A DNA stretch of 43,847 nucleotides from Candidatus Parvarchaeota archaeon (GCA_023380615.1 JAMCRO010000027.1:1-43847), one strand, 5' to 3'. Shown: positions 8,120-16,253, counted from the first letter of the stretch. The notes: generated by a model not told the origin, from the sequence alone. Translations and numbers: made by a program.

Positions 8120-9655
8120 TTAACTTATATCCTGTAATGGCAAATTCTTTACCATTTTTAAAATGGTATTATTTAATTCTGTTAAATAGCTGGTGTTCAA
8201 AGGAGCATAAGCCGATATGGAGAGAATCCCTCCGTTATACATTGTATAAAATTGATAAAAATAATCTGAAGTAATTGTAGAGTTACTGCCAATTGCTGGT
8301 TCACCGTCAATTGTAATATTATACTTGTTTGGAAGATACGAAAATGAAGTGTATAAATCGCTAAAATTATTATAAATCGATGTTGGAGAATAAGAAAATA
8401 CTTCAAATATACCTTGAGTCGGGCTATTTAAATAAAATGCGTAACCTGCATAATCAACGCTAAGATTGCTAGCAAAAACCATACCCGGTATATAGGAGTC
8501 AACGTAAGAAAGGAGGGCTTTTGGTGTTGTAACGCTAATAGGCTGCAAACCGTTTGAAAGCTCTGCTGCCGCAATTAACTGTGAAAGCATTGTTTGATTA
8601 ATTACATACGAACCTTTTGGAAGAACAGAAAGACTGGAAACTGAAGTTGGAGCGGGATTAAAAGCCGACTTAAGCTGTGCTGATAAAACAATATTAGATA
8701 CTTTTAAACTAGAGTTTAAGGCTTTGTTTATAGCAGCAGAATCCCTTGTTAAGTTAATTATTAATGAACCATACAATGGCACGCCATAATTATTTGAGAA
8801 ACAGAAGCTAAAACCAATTGAACTGTTATACTTACTATCAAACTCTGCCGTGCTATTTATATCAAGGAGAGAGCATGCCTGTCCGTTATAACTTGCGCTT
8901 TTTATGTACTTTACCTGCAGGTATTTGCTAAGTGTATTATTAACTTTGGTTATATTTACATTGCTTAAATCGCCGCTGCTATTCAAAAGAGAGGTTATAT
9001 TTCCTGTTATACCGCTTATGTTGTCTGTTTTCAGCGAAAGACAAAGCAAAGAGGCATTGTTTATGCTCGTGTCATTTACTGATGCGCCGACTGCTGTAAG
9101 TGTTTGATTTGCTGCCTGAGAAATCATTGTGAAAGGTATGCAAAGAGATGAATAAGTTCTATTAGATATGCTTGTTAAATTTATGTTATAAAGAAACGAC
9201 GGAAATGTTGATAGATTTAAGCTGCTGTTCAAGGCCACAATACTTTTTAGCAAAGAAAGCACGTCTATTGTAGTAGTTTCCTTTGTATAAGGTGAATAGT
9301 GTGCAATATAACCATTTATTGGCAGATTAAAGGAAAAATCTGCCGGGCCTGCTGCTGCACTTAAACTCAGGAGCATGCTGTAAGACATATTGAAAGGCCC
9401 GCTAGTATTTGAAAGTTTAGATGAAACTGAAGCAAGCTGATTTATATTGGATACACTATAATACTGGCTGCTTGCTGCTGAAATCTTTAAAAAAGGGACA
9501 TAACCCTCATAGGATGCAAAGACGAATATCAAGAAAACTGCTAGTACAATCACCGCTGCTATTGCCGCATATCTGTGCTTTTTTGCGCCATTCTTAGGGA
9601 TTGGACCCATCTGTATGCTTGTGGAATTTGGCTGTATGCCTGTAGAATCGTCCAT
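8120..9655 (-). CDS. membrane-anchored surface protein, 511 aa
   Basis: A type II anchored extracytoplasmic protein: a 27-residue basic/Asn-rich cytosolic start, a TM segment at about residues 29-50 (YAAIAAVIVLAVFLIFVF), then a long Ser/Asn/Leu-rich ectodomain with many N-x-S/T sequons and no second membrane segment. Paired Cys residues occur (SLCIPF, LLCLSL, QACSLL, FSFCFS), suggesting disulfides outside the cell. I recognise no enzymatic domain. Position between two FKBP isomerases and near the giant surface protein fits a cell-envelope role. A box A-like element TTTTTATAG at about 9676-9684 precedes the ATG by about 26 bases. A small degenerate copy of an internal segment lies just below the stop. 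Confidence 0.8.
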   Translation of the reverse strand: MDDSTGIQPNSTSIQMGPIPKNGAKKHRYAAIAAVIVLAVFLIFVFASYEGYVPFLKISAASSQYYSVSNINQLASVSSKLSNTSGPFNMSYSMLLSLSAAAGPADFSFNLPINGYIAHYSPYTKETTTIDVLSLLKSIVALNSSLNLSTFPSFLYNINLTSISNRTYSSLCIPFTMISQAANQTLTAVGASVNDTSINNASLLCLSLKTDNISGITGNITSLLNSSGDLSNVNITKVNNTLSKYLQVKYIKSASYNGQACSLLDINSTAEFDSKYNSSIGFSFCFSNNYGVPLYGSLIINLTRDSAAINKALNSSLKVSNIVLSAQLKSAFNPAPTSVSSLSVLPKGSYVINQTMLSQLIAAAELSNGLQPISVTTPKALLSYVDSYIPGMVFASNLSVDYAGYAFYLNSPTQGIFEVFSYSPTSIYNNFSDLYTSFSYLPNKYNITIDGEPAIGSNSTITSDYFYQFYTMYNGGILSISAYAPLNTSYLTELNNTILKMVKNLPLQDIS

Positions 9656-9699
9656 ATCATATATTACAAAAATATACTATAAAAATCTATTCTTTTTTA

Positions 9700-9921
9700 T
9701 TATTTGTAAGTTATTTGCTTATTCTGCCGGTGAAAACCGACAAGCGTTACTATAACTCCTACCACAAAGATACCCAAACTTGTAAATAGTATAATGCTTC
9801 CTATTGATTCTGCGGATTTGCCGTAATATTTTATGATAAAAATGTCTATAAAAGGCAGGATTAAGCCGGTAATGAACAGTGCCAAACCTGTCAGGATTAT
9901 TGAATTAGGTTTTAATGCCAT
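9700..9921 (-). CDS. small membrane protein, 2 TM, 73 aa
   Basis: Two hydrophobic helices (about residues 8-30 and 41-63) joined by a loop containing IIKYYGKSAESIG, with a basic C-terminal tail (HRQNKQITYK). No family recognised. It begins 5 bases after the stop of the anchored FKBP gene, so the two are transcribed together. Its size and topology suit a small accessory subunit, but nothing in the sequence names a partner. Confidence 0.7.
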   Translation of the reverse strand: MALKPNSIILTGLALFITGLILPFIDIFIIKYYGKSAESIGSIILFTSLGIFVVGVIVTLVGFHRQNKQITYK

Positions 9922-9926
9922 TGAAT

Positions 9927-10454
9927 TTAATTAATTTTAACCACCTTTATCTTAAAAATAAGCGTTTCGCCCGCCAACGGAGAATTAAAATTGACTGTAA
10001 CGTTTGTAGAGTTTAAAGCAGTGATTACTCCTGCAGCACCATTTCCATTGGATACCTGTTCTCCTACCGCTATTGAACGGTTGCCGAAATCAGATCTTGG
10101 AACGGTTATTATTAATGAATCATTAACATTTCCGTATGCTTCGCTGGGTGACAGAGTAACATTCTTGGTCTGCCCTTCCTTCATGCCTATAACAGCATTG
10201 CTGAAGCCCTTGATTACCTGTGAAGAGCCGGCTATAAAACTGAAAGGAGTTGAATTAAAGTTACTTTGCAAAAGTGTCCCATTTGAAAGCCAAAGTGAAT
10301 AAAAAACGGTTACATTATCCCCGCTTTTAACTGAAACGGCACTGTTACTGTGGCTTAAAAGATAAAATGATGCTGCTAATACTGCAATAACTGCAATTAT
10401 TACAATAACATACGTTTTATTAAAGTGAAGTTTAACTGTAGATTCCTCAGACAT
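9927..10454 (-). CDS. membrane-anchored FKBP-type peptidyl-prolyl isomerase, 175 aa
   Basis: An N-terminal TM helix (about residues 15-33, VIVIIAVIAVLAASFYLL) is followed by an FKBP domain of the same short archaeal type as the protein at 7425-7844. Matching landmarks are VKSGDNVTVFYSLWLSNGTL, FIAGSSQVIKGFSNAVIGM, SPSEAYG and the closing PLAGETLIFKIKVVKIN. The core Tyr and the VIKGF motif are kept. The acidic position of the first strand is changed (LSNGTLLQSN in place of LEDGSVFDSN), which may lower isomerase activity. The domain faces outside the membrane, so it may fold exported proteins such as the surface proteins encoded around it. A box A is centred about 26 bases before the ATG. Confidence 0.9.
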   Translation of the reverse strand: MSEESTVKLHFNKTYVIVIIAVIAVLAASFYLLSHSNSAVSVKSGDNVTVFYSLWLSNGTLLQSNFNSTPFSFIAGSSQVIKGFSNAVIGMKEGQTKNVTLSPSEAYGNVNDSLIITVPRSDFGNRSIAVGEQVSNGNGAAGVITALNSTNVTVNFNSPLAGETLIFKIKVVKIN

Positions 10455-10475
10455 ATCTTTACTTTATACAATTAG

Positions 10476-10485
10476 CATTTATTAA
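10476..10485 (-). promoter_or_regulatory. box A of the anchored-FKBP operon
   Basis: TTAATAAATG on the minus strand, centred about 26 bases upstream of the ATG at 10454. Confidence 0.45.
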
Positions 10486-10494
10486 TTTTTTCAT

Positions 10495-10504
10495 AAAGCG
10501 CTTT
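10495..10504. promoter_or_regulatory. 10-bp palindrome between divergent promoters
   Basis: AAAGCGCTTT, a perfect palindrome lying between the box A of the FKBP gene (minus) and the box A of the glycosyltransferase (plus). A dimeric regulator could bind here and control both, but a single short palindrome may also be chance. Confidence 0.3.
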
Positions 10505-10520
10505 GCCCGCGTAATAACAG

Positions 10521-10530
10521 ATATAAATAG
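10521..10530 (+). promoter_or_regulatory. box A of the glycosyltransferase gene
   Basis: ATATAAATAG, centred about 26 bases before the ATG at 10551. This spacing argues that translation begins at that ATG on a leaderless mRNA rather than at the in-frame GTG at 10542. Confidence 0.6.
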
Positions 10531-10550
10531 CTAAAAAACCGGTGGATAAT

Positions 10551-11792
10551 ATGGTTGTGTATTCGCATTTCCTATATTTGACTTATGTTTACATATCCAT
10601 AATAATCTCCGTTTCCTCTTCTTTGTACATCCTGCTTATATTTTATTTCTACAAAAAGAGAGAAAAAGCAGGAAGCAATAATTACACAAGGGATTCACTT
10701 ACTGTCTTAATACCTGTTTACAATGAAGATGAAAAACTGTTTGAAAAATGCATTGAATCGGTAAAAAGGCAGGAAACTAAGTTTATAGTAATAGGAAACG
10801 GATGTTATTTGCCTTATAAAGAGATAACCGAAAGAAACGGGGGAAAGTTTGTTTACTTACCTAAGAATGCAGGCAAAAAAGGAGCACTTGCAGTGGGCAT
10901 AAAACTAATAAAAAGCGAATATGTAATGTTTCTAGACAGCGATACAATCCTTCCAAAAAAAGCCACTGAAAATCTAATCAGTAAATTCGATGATAAGACT
11001 GCAGGTGTTGGTGCCGAAGTAAGAATTATAAAGGAAAGAGATAAATTTGTATACTACCCTTCGGAAATGCTTCAAAGACTAAGGCAGCTGTCCTTCAAGG
11101 CAATGTCCTATTTTGATAGGGTTATGGTGATAAACGGCCAGTGCGCTGTTTACAGAACCAGTATAATAAAGGATTTTGTGTCATCAAACGATTTTCTAAA
11201 TTCCGAGTTCCTTGGGAAAAAGATGGTTATAGGTGATGATATAACGATTACAAAGTACGTTAATAGCTTAGGATACAAAACAAAGATGGCTCAGGATGTT
11301 GTTGTTTTGACGAAAGGACAAAAATCCTTTAAAAATCTGGTGAAGCAGTCGATAAGATGGTCTAGGTCCGGATACATAAACTTCATAAACAGCTTCAGGG
11401 ACAAAAGCCTGTTCAGAAACGGGCCCTTGTATGCTTTTTTCATGCTTTACATCTACACACTTCCTTTCCTGGTTTTGACAGAACTCATACTACGCGGCGG
11501 GCTGCTTGCAAAGATAATATTCAGAAGAGGAATACTGGAGGGGGGAAAAATCCTTGTTAACTCGCTTTTCTCCGTTCCACGGGTTTTACAGTCATTTTCC
11601 GCAGTTTATACCGGCTTAAAGACAGTATCAATTCTGTCTGCAGTGATAATGATCTACCTTATAATAAAGACGGTGAAGAAGGATAAATTAAGATTTTTGT
11701 CCTATGGATCCATAATGCTCCTCGTAATGTTCCTTACGGCAATCTATGCTATATTCAGCCTGAATAAACATGACAAATGGCTCACACGTTAA
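10551..11792 (+). CDS. processive-type family 2 glycosyltransferase, membrane-bound, 413 aa
   Basis: A GT2 enzyme of the hyaluronan/cellulose-synthase-like group that transfers sugars from nucleotide donors on the cytosolic face of the membrane. One TM helix comes first (about residues 10-36 of the open frame), then the GT-A domain: LIPVYNEDEK (nucleotide binding), the DSD metal-binding motif in MFLDSDT (132-134 of the open frame), GDD as the likely base region in VIGDDITIT, and the QSIRW motif typical of processive synthases. Four or so C-terminal TM helices follow. The frame opens at a GTG at 10542, but the box A position favours the ATG at 10551. It could make an extracellular polysaccharide or the glycan of the surface proteins. 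No partner gene is adjacent. Confidence 0.88.
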   Translation: MVVYSHFLYLTYVYISIIISVSSSLYILLIFYFYKKREKAGSNNYTRDSLTVLIPVYNEDEKLFEKCIESVKRQETKFIVIGNGCYLPYKEITERNGGKFVYLPKNAGKKGALAVGIKLIKSEYVMFLDSDTILPKKATENLISKFDDKTAGVGAEVRIIKERDKFVYYPSEMLQRLRQLSFKAMSYFDRVMVINGQCAVYRTSIIKDFVSSNDFLNSEFLGKKMVIGDDITITKYVNSLGYKTKMAQDVVVLTKGQKSFKNLVKQSIRWSRSGYINFINSFRDKSLFRNGPLYAFFMLYIYTLPFLVLTELILRGGLLAKIIFRRGILEGGKILVNSLFSVPRVLQSFSAVYTGLKTVSILSAVIMIYLIIKTVKKDKLRFLSYGSIMLLVMFLTAIYAIFSLNKHDKWLTR

Positions 11793-11869
11793 TAGCTTTT
11801 TATACAAGCCCGAGAACAACAAATTTTAAGAACAATAAATAATCAGATATAAACGTGGAAGGGCTTCGC

Positions 11870-12361
11870 ATGCTTTTCAGAGAATGGCCGCCGAAAACGC
11901 TTGATGATATAATCATAAAAAATTCAGAGGAACGGATAGACAAAGAGATAATACCCTTGGTAAAGGCCCTGAACTTACTGGGCGTTCCTACTTATTCCTC
12001 ATGTGCCGGCCACGTCAATGGCGCTGGCCTGCCCTACCCTTGGATCGGAATTCTAAAAAAGCAATATGACTTCAAAGATTACTCGCATTCAATAAAAAAA
12101 TTAAACTCTAAACAGGAGGAATACATTAAATCTAATTTAAAAGGCTCATTGGAAAGATTTTACATTGCTTTGGATGCATTCAATAAAACAAATGATGAGA
12201 ACATGTGGTTACTTGATGAATATGTTTACTCGCATTTAAGGCCGCAACAGACCTGCAAGAATGAAACTGAACTCAGCATGGAAAGGAAAAAAGCGGCTGT
12301 ATTAGCAGACATTCTTTTCGATGAATTCAGGAAAGAATATCGTTTTTATAGAATATATTAA
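11870..12361 (+). CDS. hypothetical protein with SCAGH motif, 163 aa
   Basis: A soluble protein that I do not recognise. Its notable part is GVPTYSSCAGHVNGAGLPYP around residues 38-57 (counted from the ATG at 11870), a Cys-x2-His arrangement followed by PYPWIGI that looks like a metal or catalytic site. The rest is helical and charged, with a second Cys near the C-terminus. The frame is open from a GTG at 11855, giving 168 residues. The box A-like AGATATAAA at 11845-11853 makes the ATG at 11870 the better start. It precedes the histidine phosphatase and dephospho-CoA kinase genes on the same strand, 60 or so bases apart. Confidence 0.7.
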   Translation: MLFREWPPKTLDDIIIKNSEERIDKEIIPLVKALNLLGVPTYSSCAGHVNGAGLPYPWIGILKKQYDFKDYSHSIKKLNSKQEEYIKSNLKGSLERFYIALDAFNKTNDENMWLLDEYVYSHLRPQQTCKNETELSMERKKAAVLADILFDEFRKEYRFYRIY

Positions 12362-12414
12362 AAGTATTTGTATTAAAAACGGTTATTTAAAGATATCAGC
12401 AAAGGGAGATTAAA

Positions 12415-13059
12415 TTGAATTCAATGGGATTGATAATAATTATAAGGCATGGTTTTAGCGAATCAAATAAAAGAGGCTATTTGACCCATGACATAGATGG
12501 GTATCCTCTAACAATCGAGGGAGAAAAATACCTTATAAAATCAGCGGAAGAACTGAAAAAGCTGGACGGCATAAAAGAGATCATATCCAGTCCAATCCTA
12601 AGAGCTGCTCAGACTGCGGAGATAATATCAAAGATAACGGGTTTGAAAGTAAAGAAAGACGCAAGACTGGCTGAGAGACAGATGGGCAATTACAACAACA
12701 AACAGATACCCAGCGATAGTAAAGGTGACATGACCGATTATAACTGGCACGTAAAGGAGATTTTAAACGGCTACCCGAACGGCTTAGAAAGATGGGAAGA
12801 GGTGGAGAAGAGAGTTACCAGTTTACTTAAGGAAATACCTGAAAACGAAAATGTGATACTGGTTTCACACGGAGACATAATAAAGGCGGTAATAGCCTAC
12901 TTCCTAGACCTGGATGAATTCGGAGTATGGGGCATTCGGGCCAATCACGGGCATTTCACCGTCATAGACAGCAAAAATAAAAGGATACTTGCAATCGGAG
13001 CTCCAATAATATCTGATGCCATACTGGATAAAATAAAACATGCAATGAAAAATGCATAA
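12415..13059 (+). CDS. histidine phosphatase superfamily (phosphoglycerate mutase-like) protein
   Basis: Belongs to the phosphoglycerate mutase/acid phosphatase branch of the histidine phosphatases. The phospho-acceptor motif IIRHGFSESN opens the protein (about residues 9-18). SSPILRAAQTAEI carries the second Arg (60s), LAERQMGNY a conserved Glu, and LVSHGDIIKAV near residue 145 the second catalytic His. The substrate may be a sugar phosphate, a nucleotide-loop precursor or another phosphomonoester; the family is too broad to choose. The frame begins at TTG 12415 with GGGAG 6 bases upstream; ATG 12424 is the alternative. The stop overlaps the start of the dephospho-CoA kinase gene by 8 bases, so the two are co-translated. 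Confidence 0.87.
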   Translation: MNSMGLIIIIRHGFSESNKRGYLTHDIDGYPLTIEGEKYLIKSAEELKKLDGIKEIISSPILRAAQTAEIISKITGLKVKKDARLAERQMGNYNNKQIPSDSKGDMTDYNWHVKEILNGYPNGLERWEEVEKRVTSLLKEIPENENVILVSHGDIIKAVIAYFLDLDEFGVWGIRANHGHFTVIDSKNKRILAIGAPIISDAILDKIKHAMKNA

Positions 13060-13600
13060 TAAAATGAAAGCATCTGAACTGGAATTAAAGAGATTATTTG
13101 AAGGGCATAATTTCATTGAGCTTAATAAAAAGACAAGGGCCTTGCTTTCGGGATCCCACGGAAAAATACTGTCCGGAGAGGGATTTATTAGACTTCTTTC
13201 AAAAAATAAAAACTACGTTATAACTGTCGGGGATATGGTTACATTGACTGCAATATCTGCGGGAATAATTCCAAACATGGCAATATTCGACCTTAAAACG
13301 GAGAGAAGGAAAATCAACGGAAAGGGGATAATCAAGGCTTATAAAAACATTGAAAGGGTTAAAAATCCGCCGGGAAAGATAACAAAGGAACTGTTTTCTG
13401 TAATCAGCAGAAACATCGGCAAAAAGAAAATAGGAATAAAAGTGAGCGGAGAAGAGGATTTGGCGGCCCCCTTGTGCATAGTTTTATCAGATTACAATAC
13501 AATCATTGCATGGGGTGTTCCTAAAAAGGGCATAAATGCCATTAAAGTAAGTGAGGCAAGAAAGAAGCATGCCTTGGACATAATAAAAAAGATGGGTTAA
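13052..13600 (+). CDS. GTP-dependent dephospho-CoA kinase, 182 aa
   Basis: The archaeal enzyme (formerly DUF359) that phosphorylates dephospho-CoA with GTP in the last step of coenzyme A synthesis. Family landmarks appear in order: ITVGDMVTLTAISAGIIPNM (about 57-76), then AIFDLKTERRK, VKNPPGKITKEL (the usual VxNPAGxIT) and GEEDLAAPLCIVLSDY (about 134-149). WGVPKKGINAIKV follows near the C-terminus. The acidic GEEDLAAPL segment is a highly conserved family hallmark. The length is typical. It overlaps the upstream histidine phosphatase by 8 bases. An internal ATG at 13064 (MKASELEL) is an equally possible start because neither has an obvious Shine-Dalgarno site. The 3' end overlaps the convergent gene by 4 bases. 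Confidence 0.92.
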   Translation: MHNKMKASELELKRLFEGHNFIELNKKTRALLSGSHGKILSGEGFIRLLSKNKNYVITVGDMVTLTAISAGIIPNMAIFDLKTERRKINGKGIIKAYKNIERVKNPPGKITKELFSVISRNIGKKKIGIKVSGEEDLAAPLCIVLSDYNTIIAWGVPKKGINAIKVSEARKKHALDIIKKMG

Positions 13601-13788
13601 TAGCCGCGTTTAAGCGACTTAAAGTACCTATAAACAGAATAGCCTGCCGCTACGGAAATGGTTACTGCCAAACCCCAAAATAGAGCATCTGTTTGGTAGT
13701 TTATCCTGTTTATTTCTGCAGGGATACTTGCAGCGGATAACGCGTAATACTTGCTGCTACTTAGCAATTTATCTAATGATTTTTCCAT
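13597..13788 (-). CDS. small membrane protein, 1 TM, 63 aa
   Basis: A short frame with one hydrophobic helix (about residues 35-53, ALFWGLAVTISVAAGYSVY) and a basic C-terminus (YFKSLKRGY), which predicts an N-out or tail-anchored protein. It starts inside the last 20 bases of the kinase gene at 13769-14311 in another frame, an arrangement typical of translational coupling. No competing gene occupies this interval, and its end overlaps the convergent dephospho-CoA kinase gene by 4 bases. No homology is recognised. The membrane helix and coupling suggest that it could bring the small kinase to the membrane. Confidence 0.55.
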   Translation of the reverse strand: MEKSLDKLLSSSKYYALSAASIPAEINRINYQTDALFWGLAVTISVAAGYSVYRYFKSLKRGY

Positions 13789-14311
13789 ACATGAGGTTTA
13801 TTACTGATTTGACTGCCCTGTTATCGAGATCAACAAATGCTTCTCTATACTCAAATTTTTTTGGTATATACAAAGAATCTATTAGTTTTACTTTCATCTC
13901 TTTTGTCAGCATTATATTGTTTCCACCCACTAAATCGCCGTGCACGTAGCCATTTTTATGCAATGTTTCAACGGTATCTTCAAGCTGCTGCTTTATACTG
14001 TACAAAAGCTTGTTGTTTCCCCTTAATTTGTAGAGATAATTCATCAACATGCCGCCGTCGATTCTTTCAAGAACGTAAGTTTTTTGGCCGTCAACTTCTT
14101 CCATTGCTATGGGTTTGACAATATTATCCGGAGCCAATTTGTATTCCTTTTTCATCAGCTTAAACCTCTCCTTCGGGCTGTATTTTGCCTTCAGGTAGTT
14201 GCCTGCCCTGTCGGCTAGTTCTAACTGTTCAATTACAAAAAGCTCCGTATCCAAACCGTTTTCAGGTTTTACAAACACGTCTGAAAGAGCTTCATCGAGT
14301 CTTTTATTCAT
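13769..14311 (-). CDS. small RIO/Bud32-like protein kinase, 180 aa
   Basis: A minimal eukaryotic-type kinase fold. The N-lobe is short (GNYLKAKYS with a candidate ATP-binding Lys near 41-43, and KKEYKLA with the probable alpha-C Glu near 56), followed by VKPIAM and the hinge-like VLERIDGG. The catalytic loop is HGDLVGGNN (His124, Asp126, Asn132). The metal-binding Asp is in LIDS (Asp145) where classical kinases have DFG. This size and the missing activation segment resemble Bud32/RIO-type kinases, but it is not fused to Kae1 and lacks the typical Bud32 sequence. Target unknown. Box A at 14332-14342 is about 26 bases upstream of the ATG. A probable pseudokinase relative lies at 34500-35201. 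Confidence 0.8.
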   Translation of the reverse strand: MNKRLDEALSDVFVKPENGLDTELFVIEQLELADRAGNYLKAKYSPKERFKLMKKEYKLAPDNIVKPIAMEEVDGQKTYVLERIDGGMLMNYLYKLRGNNKLLYSIKQQLEDTVETLHKNGYVHGDLVGGNNIMLTKEMKVKLIDSLYIPKKFEYREAFVDLDNRAVKSVINLMYGKIIR

Positions 14312-14331
14312 AGCTTATTATGAATTCAGGT

Positions 14332-14342
14332 AGTATAAATAT
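14332..14342 (-). promoter_or_regulatory. box A of the small kinase gene
   Basis: ATATTTATACT on the minus strand, centred about 26 bases before the ATG at 14311; predicts a leaderless mRNA for kinase plus small membrane protein. Confidence 0.6.
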
Positions 14343-14366
14343 TTTACTATTTGAGTATAATAAAAA

Positions 14367-14915
14367 TTACAAGACTATTACCACATATGCCATAAAACCT
14401 ATTATTATGACCTGCAATATCAACTGCACAAATGCAACCTTGAAGTTCCTCATTGAAAGTTCTATGGCTTTTTTAACGTTTGGTTTATGGCTTAAAATCC
14501 TTATTATCCCAAGAGAATCTCCTATGTAATAAATGAAAGACAGAAGGAGAAGAATAGTAGAGAGTACAATTATTGGTATATAGATAAGGGCAGAATATGA
14601 GAAAAGACCTATGTAAAAGGCAAGGATATAGCCTGCTATAACCGTAGTTAAAGTTATGGAAGGTATGAAAAACAGTGTGAGAGGAAGCAGTCTTACCGTT
14701 ATATCAACTTTTTCCCTGTCGCCTAAATCCTTTATTATTCTGTAGAATATGAAGCCCATGAAGAGATTGCAGCCCAGCCATAAAGCAGCGGATAAAACGT
14801 GTATGTAGTCTATTAAAAGGTAATCTTTGATGGCATATACTATGACCAAAAAAAGCGGCGGCAAAGCTGCGGATAGGATACCAAACCTGTAAATCGGCTT
14901 AAAATTAATTTTCAT
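14367..14915 (-). CDS. CopD-like (DUF2269-type) membrane protein, 4-5 TM, 182 aa
   Basis: An integral membrane protein whose second helix carries DYIHVLSAALWLGCNLFMG (about 35-53). The His followed by W-x-G is the pattern of CopD/DUF2269-type helical bundles, where such His residues often bind copper or haem. Further helices lie at about 73-95, 100-125 and 155-178. It is clearly a paralogue of the next gene upstream (14912-15478), with matching blocks such as LPLTLFFIPSITLTTVIAG against LTPMMLFFMPSISAVTITAG. The genes overlap by 4 bases (ATGA type), so the products are probably made in equal amounts and may form a heterodimer. Function is inferred only from the His/Trp motif. Confidence 0.7.
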   Translation of the reverse strand: MKINFKPIYRFGILSAALPPLFLVIVYAIKDYLLIDYIHVLSAALWLGCNLFMGFIFYRIIKDLGDREKVDITVRLLPLTLFFIPSITLTTVIAGYILAFYIGLFSYSALIYIPIIVLSTILLLLSFIYYIGDSLGIIRILSHKPNVKKAIELSMRNFKVAFVQLILQVIIIGFMAYVVIVL

Positions 14916-15478
14916 AGCGCCAACCCCGTGGCAAGATGCGCCATAAGAAGTATTATTGCTATCTGGAATATAACCTGACTGAATGCCAGTTTTAAATTAA
15001 ACATAGTAAGCCTTACTATTTTATTTTTGTCTTTACCGCCGTGCTTTATCTCCAGGTAAACCCTTAACTCATTTGGCAGGAATATGCCTATGCCCTGCAG
15101 TGTAAGTATTCCCGCTATTACAAGAACTGCTATGATTATTGGAGAAGACAGGATAAAAATCCCCTCTTCCATAGCAAGTATTATCCCTGCCGTTATTGTT
15201 ACTGCTGATATTGAAGGCATGAAAAAAAGCATCATGGGTGTAAGCCTTTTTGATACTTCAACCCTTTCATTGTTGTCAAGTCCTTTCATTACAAAAGAGA
15301 AAAAAAGGCCCATAAAAAGATCCATGCCTGTCCAGGAAGCGCCACTGAATACATGAACGTAATCTAAAAATAGAATGCTGCCGGAAAACAATGCTATTAC
15401 TAATATTATAGGCAGAAAAAGAAGCGTTGGTATGCCTATTTTCAGCATGTTTCTTATTGAAAAATTATCGTCATGCAT
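14912..15478 (-). CDS. CopD-like membrane protein, paralogue, 188 aa
   Basis: Same architecture as its downstream neighbour: a first helix near residues 15-33, then DYVHVFSGASWTGMDLFMG (about 34-52) with the conserved His and Trp-x-Gly, and further helices near 75-100, 110-132 and 160-183. It stands 31 bases below the ABC-2 permease gene and could belong to the same transcript. The conserved His in both paralogues hints at a metal or haem site in the membrane. Assignment to a precise family would need a profile search. Start ATG at 15478; no strong Shine-Dalgarno site is visible. Confidence 0.7.
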   Translation of the reverse strand: MHDDNFSIRNMLKIGIPTLLFLPIILVIALFSGSILFLDYVHVFSGASWTGMDLFMGLFFSFVMKGLDNNERVEVSKRLTPMMLFFMPSISAVTITAGIILAMEEGIFILSSPIIIAVLVIAGILTLQGIGIFLPNELRVYLEIKHGGKDKNKIVRLTMFNLKLAFSQVIFQIAIILLMAHLATGLAL

Positions 15479-15509
15479 TATATTTTAAACTAAACATGGT
15501 TAAAATAAT

Positions 15510-16253
15510 TCACTCTTCCCTCCATCTTGAGCGCTTTATGGCAAATACGATTAAAGCAATGGAAACTACGATAAGAACTGTCCATGATATCAGAATAAAC
15601 GAGCTTGAGAACTTGACAAAGCCTATGCTGCCCTGTGCTATTATTGCGGAAAAAGTGGTTGGCGAAATGTAAGCCAGGTATCTGAACGGCATAGGTATAT
15701 ATGTCACTGGATAGTAAACGGGCGGTAAAGTTGATAAGACCATTGATATTAAGCCCATAAATGCCCATCCTTCTATGACATCCCTGCTTATCGTTGAAAT
15801 GAAAAAACCCAGAGATATTGAAAACATGAACGTTAAAAGCATGACTGCTGCCACGGTTAAGGCAGATATTGCCGAAATGTGGATGAATATAACAGCAAGT
15901 ATAGAAAGCACTATCAGATCAGGAATAGAGAAAACAAGCTCAGATAATGCTATGCCTGCGACGTAAATTGCCGGAGAAACCGGGGAACTGACAAGCATGT
16001 CCTGCAGCTTCATGTCATTCCTCAGGTGTGTAAGGTCACCCTGAATGGATATACCGTTGTTTACCATGACTAAGATAAAACCGCCGAGTATGCCTACATT
16101 AAGCAGCGTTCCATGGCTTACGAAAAATATTATTATAAGCAAACCAAATGGTGCAAGTATGGTGTTTACAAGCATAACAGGAAAGTTCTTCATTGCATAG
16201 ATTGCATTGGCCATCACTGAAGCAGAAAGCTGGCTGAACTTACTCGTTTTCAT
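15510..16253 (-). CDS. ABC-2 type transporter permease (DrrB-like), 247 aa
   Basis: Six-helix ABC-2 family permease, partner of the ATPase encoded just upstream. Helices lie at about residues 30-50, 58-80, 100-125, 135-158, 165-185 and 218-240. The amphipathic QGDLTHLRNDMKLQDMLVSSP segment (about 69-90) is the usual cytosolic coupling region of this family. Such exporters move drugs, lipids or polysaccharide precursors outward. The gene overlaps the ATPase by 14 bases and has a very good Shine-Dalgarno site, GGAGGA, 5 bases before its ATG. Confidence 0.88.
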   Translation of the reverse strand: MKTSKFSQLSASVMANAIYAMKNFPVMLVNTILAPFGLLIIIFFVSHGTLLNVGILGGFILVMVNNGISIQGDLTHLRNDMKLQDMLVSSPVSPAIYVAGIALSELVFSIPDLIVLSILAVIFIHISAISALTVAAVMLLTFMFSISLGFFISTISRDVIEGWAFMGLISMVLSTLPPVYYPVTYIPMPFRYLAYISPTTFSAIIAQGSIGFVKFSSSFILISWTVLIVVSIALIVFAIKRSRWREE

